Positions 1 through 5,582 of a stretch of 6,476 nt of DNA are shown here, in pieces. The position numbers and the translations under genes were made by a program. This DNA is from Anaerolineae bacterium (GTDB taxonomy: Bacteria; Chloroflexota; Anaerolineae; B4-G1). The notes under the pieces were generated by a model. The model was not told the origin of the DNA. It made no database searches and saw only the letters and a list, made by a program, of their open reading frames with translations. Location: contig JALWUZ010000261.1 in assembly GCA_027079895.1 (NCBI GenBank), positions 1 to 6,476 on the forward strand, in the 5' to 3' direction. Within the stretch, counting starts at the first letter, position 1, and each line of letters opens with the position of its first letter.

Positions 1-109
1 GGGGCGGTTGTCGTTGTCCACGTCGTCCGTCAGGCCGGCGTCCAGCGCGGCTTTGGACGCGGGCCTGGACGCCGGCCTGACGGACGACGTGGACAACGAC
101 AACCGCCCC
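1..109. repeat. Perfect 45-bp inverted repeat at window edge (probable fold-back artefact)
   Basis: Bases 1-45 are the exact reverse complement of bases 65-109, separated by a 19-nt loop at 46-64. The right arm encodes sensible beta-helix-end protein (GLTDDVDNDNRP). The left arm, read in the same frame, gives a low-complexity Ser/Ala stretch with no such pattern. Recognisable protein begins within the loop. A perfect palindrome of this size beginning at the first base is more like a contig-end fold-back or chimera than a natural cruciform, though a real hairpin cannot be excluded from one sequence. Confidence 0.9.
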
Positions 110-2374
110 AAGGGAGTCTCCTACGACCTGGGGGCCGACGAACTGCTGATTGACGTGGAGGTCAGCAAGCAGGCGTCGGCGGCGGTGGTCAACACCTTGC
201 AGCCCGGCACGCGGTTGACCTACACCCTCGCCGCGACCAACACCGGCTACGTCTCGCTTCAGGCCGTCATCACCGACTACCTGCCCGCCCCCGTCACCCC
301 CACCCAGTTCATCACCTGGGCGGTGAACCTGGACGTCGGCGGCCACTGGCAACAGACGCTCCCGGTCACCGTCGAGACCGGTTACGCCGGAACGCTGACC
401 AACGTCGTGCGCGTGGCGACGGTCGAGGGGGCGCGGGACGCCTACACCATCACCACCCTGGCCCAGTCGCCCCACCTGCTGCTCGTCAAACAGGCCGAGC
501 CGACGGTCGCCTGGGCCGGTCAGCCGCTGGCCTACACCATCCTCGTCACCAACACCGGCAACCTGACCCTGCACGCCGTCGTCACCGACACCCCGCCGCC
601 GTCGCTCTCCCTCCCGGCGGTGCTCACCTGGACGCCGACGATCCTCCCCGACGAGACCTGGCGGCAGACGGTCGCCGGGGACGTCGCCCCCGGCTACGGC
701 GGCCTGCTGACCAACGTCGTGCGCGTCGCCGCCGAGGAGGGGGTCAGCGCAGTCTACACCGTGACTACCTTCTCTCGCTATCCGGCCCTGACCGTCACCA
801 AGCAGGTCACGCCGCCGGTCATCTCCCCCGGCGAGGCCGTCACCTACACCCTCCGCGTCACCAACACCGGCAACATCAGCCTCACCACCTTCATCACCGA
901 CTACCTGCCCGCCGGAGTGGTACCCATCTCCGGGAGCCGCGTTCTGACCTGGCAGGTGGTGCTGACCGCGCCTCAGGGGACGTGGACGCACCGGTTCGTC
1001 GCCACCTCCACCCAGTCCTACAGCGGCACCCTCACCAACCAGGTGGCCGTCGTCGCCGCCGAGGGAGCCTCCTCTTCCGCCGCCGCTTCCTCCGTCGTCC
1101 TGTTCGCCCCCGGCCTGGCGGTCGCCAAAGAGGTGGAGCCGGCGGTCGCCCCGCCCGGCGGACTCGTCACCTACACCATCCGCGTCACCAACACCGGCAA
1201 CGTGGTGCTCCACGTCACCGTCAGCGACACGCTGCCGGCCGGAGTCGGCGGCGGGGTACTGACCTGGACGCCGACGATCGCCAGAGGCGCGACGTGGACG
1301 CAGGTCGTCACCGCCACCGTGAACCAGGCTTACAGCGGCACCCTCACCAATCAGGTACAGGCGGCCGCCATCGAAGGGCCCTCCGGCTCCGCGACAGCCG
1401 TCTCCGAGGCCCGCTACGCCCCCGGCCTCCAGGTCGGCAAGACGGCCGCGCCGCTCCGCCTGGCCCCCGGCGACATCGTTACCTACACACTCCGCGTCAC
1501 CAACACCGGCAACATCAGCCTCACCACCGCCATCACCGACGACCTGCCGTCCGGCGTCACTGCCACCGTCGCCCTGACCTGGCAGACCGTCATCCCCGTC
1601 GGGCGGACGTGGGAGGAGGTGTTCACGGCGACGGTGCAGGCCGAGGGACATCTGGAGAACCACGTGGAGGCCGTCGCCGCGGAAGGGGTCAGCGGCAGTG
1701 ACGGCGTCACCATCATCTCCCTGCAAGCCTGCCGCAACCACCCGACGGCGGTCACGATCAGCAAGCCCAACGTGGACGAGTTCGTCACCAACACGGCTTA
1801 CGTCTTCGTCGCCACCGTGGCTCCGTCCACGGCCACGCTCCCGTTCACCTACACCTGGCAGGCGACCGACCAGGGGACGGTGGTTCACAACGGGCAGGGC
1901 ATCGTTGACACCGCGCCGCTCATCTGGCTGACGCCGGGGGAGAAGTGGATCACCGTGACGGTCGTCAACCGGTGCGGGATCGTGGTGCAGGACGCCATCA
2001 CCATCGCCATCGCTGGGCCGCAGCCGCCACAGCCCGTGCCGCTGGGGGTGGAGATTCACGAGCCGAGCGTGAGCGGCTACTTCACCGGGACGGCCTACAC
2101 CTTCACCGCCTGGGTAACGCCCATCACCGCCACGCTGCCGCTCTCCTACACCTGGCAGGCGACGGGGCAGACGACGGTCGTCCACGTCACCGCCGCCATC
2201 AGCGACGCGATAGCCTTCACCTGGCCGCTGACCGGCAGCAAGCGGATCACCGTCAGTGTCGCCAACGGGGAGGCGTCACTGGCCAGTGACAGCATCACCA
2301 TCACCGTCCGGCCGATAAACGCACCGCCGCCCTCCTGGGAGGTCTACCTGCCGCTGGTGCTGCGGAATCGGTAG
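2..2374 (+). CDS. Secreted DUF11/PKD repeat surface protein, 5'-truncated
   Basis: A probable extracellular or cell-surface structural protein; no enzymatic motif is visible. Residue numbers count from the TTG at position 8. Residues 14-46 (around LDAGLDAGLTDDVDNDNRP and YDLGADE) resemble the end of a parallel beta-helix (choice-of-anchor Q type) domain. Five DUF11-like repeats follow at about 47-155, 156-259, 260-368, 369-472 and 473-579, each with a PG..VTYTL.VTNTG core, a D.LP turn, a LTW strand and a TLTN.V strand. Two PKD/Ig-like domains sit at about 580-680 and 681-769, both carrying YTWQAT. A proline-rich linker and the tail YLPLVLRNR end the protein. The only cysteines, C574 and C656, flank the first PKD-like domain and could form a disulfide. 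No signal peptide or ribosome-binding site is present and the frame is open to the left edge. The TTG at 8 lies in an inverted repeat and is unlikely to be the true start, so the N-terminal part is missing. Function beyond a repetitive surface or adhesion-like role is unknown. Confidence 0.85.
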   Translation, partial: GRLSLSTSSVRPASSAALDAGLDAGLTDDVDNDNRPKGVSYDLGADELLIDVEVSKQASAAVVNTLQPGTRLTYTLAATNTGYVSLQAVITDYLPAPVTPTQFITWAVNLDVGGHWQQTLPVTVETGYAGTLTNVVRVATVEGARDAYTITTLAQSPHLLLVKQAEPTVAWAGQPLAYTILVTNTGNLTLHAVVTDTPPPSLSLPAVLTWTPTILPDETWRQTVAGDVAPGYGGLLTNVVRVAAEEGVSAVYTVTTFSRYPALTVTKQVTPPVISPGEAVTYTLRVTNTGNISLTTFITDYLPAGVVPISGSRVLTWQVVLTAPQGTWTHRFVATSTQSYSGTLTNQVAVVAAEGASSSAAASSVVLFAPGLAVAKEVEPAVAPPGGLVTYTIRVTNTGNVVLHVTVSDTLPAGVGGGVLTWTPTIARGATWTQVVTATVNQAYSGTLTNQVQAAAIEGPSGSATAVSEARYAPGLQVGKTAAPLRLAPGDIVTYTLRVTNTGNISLTTAITDDLPSGVTATVALTWQTVIPVGRTWEEVFTATVQAEGHLENHVEAVAAEGVSGSDGVTIISLQACRNHPTAVTISKPNVDEFVTNTAYVFVATVAPSTATLPFTYTWQATDQGTVVHNGQGIVDTAPLIWLTPGEKWITVTVVNRCGIVVQDAITIAIAGPQPPQPVPLGVEIHEPSVSGYFTGTAYTFTAWVTPITATLPLSYTWQATGQTTVVHVTAAISDAIAFTWPLTGSKRITVSVANGEASLASDSITITVRPINAPPPSWEVYLPLVLRNR
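146..1744 (+). repeat. Five tandem DUF11-like coding repeats
   Basis: Five in-frame units of about 104-109 codons start near 146, 473, 785, 1112 and 1424. DNA identity is high in the cores. A 39-nt stretch encoding LRVTNTGNISLTT is identical at 851-889 (unit 3) and 1490-1528 (unit 5). The stretch encoding SGTLTNQV at 1021-1044 (unit 3) differs by one base from 1332-1355 (unit 4). Units 1 and 2 are more diverged. The pattern suggests duplication or gene conversion among units 3-5. These are protein-domain repeats, not CRISPR or intergenic repeats. Confidence 0.85.
1745..2314 (+). repeat. Two tandem PKD/Ig-like coding repeats
   Basis: Two units of about 90-100 codons follow the DUF11-like repeats. 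Each runs I..P.V..(F/Y).T.TAY.F.A.V.P.TATLP..YTWQAT...TVVH and then a strand ending ITV.V.N. The shared YTWQAT core is also near-identical as DNA, around 1848-1867 and 2146-2165. They are placed as PKD-like beta-sandwich domains by pattern only. Confidence 0.65.
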
Positions 2375-2377
2375 GCG

Positions 2378-2427
2378 ATAAAAAACGACCCACCCTCCCG
2401 CAGTCTCTCCGTCTGCGGGAGGGTGGG
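2378..2427 (-). terminator. Intrinsic terminator of the recR operon
   Basis: A 15-bp perfect GC-rich stem pairs 2389-2403 with 2413-2427 around a 9-nt loop at 2404-2412. Read on the - strand, the stem is followed after three bases by six T residues and then AT (2385-2378), the classic rho-independent layout. It sits 67 bases past the recR stop codon. On the + strand no T-tract follows the hairpin, so it should act mainly on leftward transcripts. The same hairpin starts 14 bases past the stop of the + strand repeat-protein gene and may still protect that mRNA's 3' end. Confidence 0.85.
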
Positions 2428-2494
2428 CCATGCATCGCGCCGACATCACAGAACGATTTGGTCGGACTCGCAGCAGCCCGACCGCCGCACCGCG

Positions 2495-3094
2495 CTAGAC
2501 CTCTTCCCGTCCCTCCATCGCCCGCGTGAGCGTCACCACGTCGGCGTACTCCAGGTCGCCGCCGACGGGCAGGCCGCGCCCCAGGCGAGTGACGCGCACG
2601 TCCAACGGGCGCAGTTGAGTTACCAGATAGGCCGCCGTCCAGTCCCCCTCGCCGGTGGGATTGGTCGCCAGGATGACCTCCCGCACGCCCCCCTTCCGCA
2701 CCCGCGCCAGCAACTCCCCAATGCGCAGGTTCTCGACGAACATCCCCTCGGACGGCGAAAGGACGCCGTGCAGGACGTGATAGACCCCTTTGTAGACTTC
2801 GGCCTGTTCCAGCGCGATCACGTCGAGCGGCTCCTCGACGACGCAGATGGTGGCGTGGTCGCGGGAGGGATCGGCGCAGATGGGGCAGGGGTCATCCTCG
2901 GTGATGTTGTAGCAGACGGAACAGAAACGGGTGCGCTCCCGCAACTCCTGCAATGCCGTCGCCAGCCGCGCGGCCAGGTCGCTCTTATCGCGCAGGAGGA
3001 AGAAGGTCAGCCGGGCGGCGGTCTTGCGGCCTACCCCCGGCAGTTCCGCCAGAGTCTCGATGAGTTGGGCTACCGGTGCCGGGATGGTCTGCAT
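2495..3094 (-). CDS. recR: Recombination mediator protein RecR
   Basis: RecR works with RecO (and RecF) to load RecA onto single-stranded DNA at gaps, replacing SSB, in cytoplasmic recombinational repair. At 199 residues it has the usual family length. A helix-hairpin-helix DNA-binding motif is at 18-29 (LPGVGRKTAARL). A four-cysteine zinc finger uses C58, C61, C70 and C73. A Toprim domain spans about 81-175, with the acidic ICVVEEPLD strand and the NPTGEGDWTAAYL segment. The family C-terminus GLPVGGDLEYADVVTL is at 174-189. All expected motifs are intact. The ATG start is preceded by GTGAGG with a 5-nt spacer and lies 7 bp after the ybaB stop codon, so the two are almost certainly cotranscribed. 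It is the last gene before the terminator. Confidence 0.97.
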   Translation of the reverse strand: MQTIPAPVAQLIETLAELPGVGRKTAARLTFFLLRDKSDLAARLATALQELRERTRFCSVCYNITEDDPCPICADPSRDHATICVVEEPLDVIALEQAEVYKGVYHVLHGVLSPSEGMFVENLRIGELLARVRKGGVREVILATNPTGEGDWTAAYLVTQLRPLDVRVTRLGRGLPVGGDLEYADVVTLTRAMEGREEV

Positions 3095-3099
3095 ACAGG

Positions 3100-3105
3100 C
3101 CTCAC
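3100..3105 (-). promoter_or_regulatory. Ribosome-binding site of recR
   Basis: GTGAGG on the - strand, 5 nt before the recR ATG and overlapping the ybaB stop codon. The overlap fits translational coupling of the pair. Confidence 0.55.
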
Positions 3106-3455
3106 GTCAGGCCGGGGATACCCAGGCCGCCCAGTCCGCCGGTGATGGCCGACATCTTCTCAGACGCCTCTTTGTCCAACTGCTCGAAGCCCTCGTTGAC
3201 GGCGGCGACGATCAAGTCCTGCAACATCTCCACGTCCTCCGGGTCCACCACCTCCGGGGCGATGGTGATGGATTGCAGCCGCTTGTCGCCGGTGACGGTG
3301 ACGGTGACTGCGCCGCCGCCGACCGAGACGGTGGTCTTCATAGCCACGATCTCGTCCTGGGCCCTCATCAAATCCTCCTGGAGGGCCTGAATTTGCCGGA
3401 GCATCCCGGCCCGGCCGGAGCCGGATGAACGCCGTTTGATCCGTTTCTTGACCAC
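3102..3455 (-). CDS. ybaB: YbaB/EbfC family nucleoid-associated protein
   Basis: A small DNA-binding protein of the YbaB/EbfC family, which forms dimers that bind DNA and is usually encoded beside recR. The 117-residue length is normal. A helical region with LRQIQALQEDLMRAQDEI is at 19-36. The conserved beta-sheet core GGGAVTVTVTGDKRLQSITI is at 46-65. The family hallmark PEVVDPEDVEMLQDLIVAAVNE follows at 67-88, and the Gly-rich end ITGGLGGLGIPGL at 104-116. The start is GTG, chosen because AAGGAGG lies 5 nt upstream. The N-terminus VKKRIKRRSSGSGR is unusually basic in place of the common Gly/Met-rich lead and might add DNA affinity. The gene begins 31 bp after the NuoN-like gene rather than after dnaX, its most common upstream neighbour. 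Confidence 0.95.
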   Translation of the reverse strand: MVKKRIKRRSSGSGRAGMLRQIQALQEDLMRAQDEIVAMKTTVSVGGGAVTVTVTGDKRLQSITIAPEVVDPEDVEMLQDLIVAAVNEGFEQLDKEASEKMSAITGGLGGLGIPGLT

Positions 3456-3460
3456 AGAAG

Positions 3461-3467
3461 CCTCCTT
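3461..3467 (-). promoter_or_regulatory. Ribosome-binding site deciding the ybaB GTG start
   Basis: AAGGAGG on the - strand with a 5-nt spacer to the GTG at 3455-3453. It supports this start over the internal ATG at residue 18, which would remove the basic N-terminus. Confidence 0.75.
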
Positions 3468-3486
3468 GTCTTTCGTACCGCGTCGC

Positions 3487-4914
3487 CTAGGGGGCGAAGA
3501 AGGTGTAGCCAGCGGCCATGCGGAGCGTCACCGGCGCGAGCACCTGGGGGAAGAGCCCCACGACGACCCCGGCGACGATCGCCGCCGCGATCACCGCCGC
3601 CGTCAGGTGGCTCTCCGGCGGGATGTTGGCGACGACGCTCCGATTCTCCGGCGAGCGCGGGCGGGCCACCAGCGCGGCCATCCCCCGCCAGAGGCTGGAA
3701 AGCACTCCCACGCCGGCCAGGAGCAGGAAGAGGGCCGCCGCCGGGCTGGACGGGAGGAGGGAGCGGCAGAGGGCCCAGCGGCCGATGAAGCCCGCGCTGA
3801 CCGGCATCCCGGCGACGGAGAGCCCGCCGAAGAGGAGGGCCGCCGTGCTCCAGGGAGACCGCCAGCCCTGCCCGCGCAAGTTCTCGAAGCGGTCGCCGCC
3901 GCCGCTGCGGGCCCGGAGGCCGCTCAGCCCAATCGCCATCAACCCCAGCCCGAAGGGGCGCACGAGCAGGAGCAGGAAGATGAGCGCAATCCCCAAGTGG
4001 GTGTGCGTCCCCAGGGCGACGAGGGCCGCGCCGTTGTCCGCCAGAGTCGCATATCCCAGCAGCGAGCCGAAACGCCGCTGGGCCGAGGCCAACGCCCCGC
4101 CGACGGCGACCGTCACCAGCCCCACGCTGAGCACCAACGGGCCGAAGTGGGAGTGGCCGCTGAGCCAGGGCGCGGTCTCCAGGAAATCCAGGAGCAGGAA
4201 CCAGACCGCCGCGTTGCCGACGGTGAGCACGAAGACGCCGGCGACCGGTGCGCTGTCCCGTGCGAGGGCAGTTACCCAGGTGTGGAACGGGACCGCGCCC
4301 AGCAGGAGGGCGAAGGAGAAGGCCAACAACGTGGCGGCCGCGCCGAGCCATTTCGTCTCGTCGGGGGTCAGGGCGTACCGGGCCAGCAGCCAGTGGATGA
4401 CCAGCAGCCCCGGCAGGGCCAATGTGGTGAACGTCAGGTAGCGCAGGCCGCCGCGGGTGGGGGGTGCGCCCTCCTCTTGAAGAGCGAAGACGGCCAGCGC
4501 AGCGGCGATCTCCAGCAGCAGGGCGGCGTAGATGAGGGGGCGAATCAGCAACGCGCCGGTGAACAGGCTGAGCAGCCCCAGCCCCATCGGGAAGAGGGGG
4601 GAACGGGGCGCAGCCCGCCAGGCAAGGAAGAAGATGCCGGCGGCGGTGAAGAACATAAAAGCCATCGCCATCCGGTCCGCCTCCTCCAACACCAGTTCCC
4701 GCCCGAAGATAGTGACCGTCTCGCCCAGGGCGATTGGGGGGCCGCCCCACAGCCGCACCGGTCGGTCGAGCGGCAAGGTGGTGACGGCCAGGCCCAGCAA
4801 TACCGTCGTGGCGATGGAGAGCAGAGCCGCTACCGTCGTCCAGCGGAGCAGGAAGTAAACGACGCCCCCCATTATCAGCGGGAGGACGAGCAACAGGATG
4901 ATGCCCGCTACCAC
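3487..4914 (-). CDS. NuoN/MrpD-like proton-conducting transporter subunit, divergent
   Basis: A 475-residue, highly hydrophobic integral membrane protein of the complex I/Mrp antiporter-like family (NuoL/M/N, MrpA/D, HyfB/F), expected to sit in the membrane arm of an ion-translocating complex. Family landmarks are visible: a TM5 glutamate at E135 (YAALLLEIAAALAVF), the broken-helix segment GAVPFHTW at 206-213 followed by SAPVAG at 221-226, the QRRFGSLLGYATLADNG loop and helix at 279-295, and MPVSAGFIGRW at 370-380. By eye, the TM7 lysine before VPFH is Leu204, the TM8 lysine is Asn234, and the GF.GK lysine is Arg379. Proton translocation may therefore be altered or lost. The GTG start overlaps the stop of the upstream gene by 7 nt and follows AAAGGAGG. 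NuoN, MrpD or a Hyf-type subunit cannot be told apart from this sequence alone. Confidence 0.85.
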   Translation of the reverse strand: MVAGIILLLVLPLIMGGVVYFLLRWTTVAALLSIATTVLLGLAVTTLPLDRPVRLWGGPPIALGETVTIFGRELVLEEADRMAMAFMFFTAAGIFFLAWRAAPRSPLFPMGLGLLSLFTGALLIRPLIYAALLLEIAAALAVFALQEEGAPPTRGGLRYLTFTTLALPGLLVIHWLLARYALTPDETKWLGAAATLLAFSFALLLGAVPFHTWVTALARDSAPVAGVFVLTVGNAAVWFLLLDFLETAPWLSGHSHFGPLVLSVGLVTVAVGGALASAQRRFGSLLGYATLADNGAALVALGTHTHLGIALIFLLLLVRPFGLGLMAIGLSGLRARSGGGDRFENLRGQGWRSPWSTAALLFGGLSVAGMPVSAGFIGRWALCRSLLPSSPAAALFLLLAGVGVLSSLWRGMAALVARPRSPENRSVVANIPPESHLTAAVIAAAIVAGVVVGLFPQVLAPVTLRMAAGYTFFAP

Positions 4915-5582
4915 GCCCCCTCCTTTCGACGGGCGGCGGCTTGAGCGGCCCGCAGGTAGGCCATCGCCAGGGCGATGAGGAAACTGACCGCGCCCAGGAG
5001 TCCGGCGACGGCCAGGCTGGGCTCCAGGGCGACGTAGAACAGGTCGAAGCCAGAGAGGAAGGAGAGCAGGCCGAAGCCAACCTGCATCGGCGTCTCGCTG
5101 ATACCGACCAGGAGCAGTCCCAGTCCGGCCAGCAGGTAGCAGGCCAGGGTGATGTTGGGCGGCACGACGGGGAGCGGCAGGCGCAGGGCGGCGGTGTAGG
5201 CCGCCACCGTGAGCAACAGTCCCGAAAGCAGCCCGAACGAGGCCTGCGCCGACATCACCCAGCGGCGGGAGGGAGCCGCCGGTTCGGGGGTCTCTTCCTC
5301 CTCTCCCCTTTCCTTCCGACTCAACTCCTCAGCCCGGCGTTCGGTCAGGTAGAACACCATGCAGATCATCCAGCCGATGAGACCCTTGACGGCGGCCACT
5401 TCCAGGCGGATCAACTGGGTCAGCAGGAGCACGATGAAGAAGTATTGCGCGGCAAAGGCGACGATGTTCAGCCGCCAGTCCCGGCTGATGACCAGCAGGT
5501 TGGCGGTGATGAGCACCCCGGCGACGGCCGGCATAGCGGCCAGAAAGGAGACCCGCGCCATCAGATCGGCCAGCGTCGGCAT
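4908..5582 (-). CDS. Uncharacterised membrane protein of a Nuo/Mrp-like module
   Basis: 224 residues, family not recognised. About seven hydrophobic segments are seen at 12-33, 38-58, 62-79, 112-133, 143-160, 165-184 and 189-210. A highly charged cytosolic-type linker at 80-108 (ERRAEELSRKERGEEEETPE) splits it into a three-helix and a four-helix half. It lies between a NuoL/M-like and a NuoN-like gene with overlapping ends on both sides, which argues for a subunit of the same complex. By length and position it could replace a NuoK/MrpC/HyfE-type subunit. The segment GLLSFLSGFDLFYVAL at 171-186 loosely recalls their G..L.ENG..L helix, but without the glutamate, so this is only a hypothesis. 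The ATG start is set by GGAGG 5 nt upstream and a TGATG junction with the upstream stop. The same frame stays open further upstream, but that stretch is antisense-quality Arg/Ala-rich sequence inside the previous gene. Confidence 0.85.
   Translation of the reverse strand: MPTLADLMARVSFLAAMPAVAGVLITANLLVISRDWRLNIVAFAAQYFFIVLLLTQLIRLEVAAVKGLIGWMICMVFYLTERRAEELSRKERGEEEETPEPAAPSRRWVMSAQASFGLLSGLLLTVAAYTAALRLPLPVVPPNITLACYLLAGLGLLLVGISETPMQVGFGLLSFLSGFDLFYVALEPSLAVAGLLGAVSFLIALAMAYLRAAQAAARRKEGAW
4919..4926 (-). promoter_or_regulatory. Ribosome-binding site of the NuoN-like gene
   Basis: AAAGGAGG on the - strand with a 4-nt spacer to the GTG at 4914-4912, placed inside the end of the upstream gene. 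It supports the GTG start. The next in-frame start, an ATG at residue 15, would cut into the first membrane helix. Confidence 0.65.

Noticed and set aside
146..1744. Regularly spaced direct repeats that could suggest a CRISPR array
   Set aside because: The period is over 300 nt, the reading frame is continuous, and the units encode a known type of beta-sandwich domain.
982..2289. Several + strand frames inside the repeat-protein gene, rich in Arg, His and Gly
   Set aside because: They are shifted-frame readings of the Thr/Val-rich DUF11 and PKD repeats and show no independent start signals or domains.
2460..2483. A second small hairpin (6-bp stem, 12-nt loop) between the terminator and recR
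   Set aside because: The stem is short, has no T-tract on either strand and is expected by chance in such GC-rich DNA.
2423..3145. A + strand open frame opposite recR
   Set aside because: The - strand encodes a fully canonical RecR with helix-hairpin-helix, Cys4 zinc finger and Toprim motifs; the + strand product is uninformative.
3436..4944. A long + strand open frame (about 500 codons) opposite the NuoN-like gene
   Set aside because: Its product is Arg/Gln/Glu/Gly-rich low-complexity sequence with no fold pattern, typical of the antisense of a GC-rich hydrophobic gene. The - strand frame has clear membrane-protein motifs and Shine-Dalgarno support.
3368..5080. A 570-codon - strand frame overlapping ybaB, the NuoN-like gene and the 224-residue gene
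   Set aside because: Its Arg/Pro/Gly-rich composition and overlap with three well-supported genes in other frames mark it as a GC-driven shadow.
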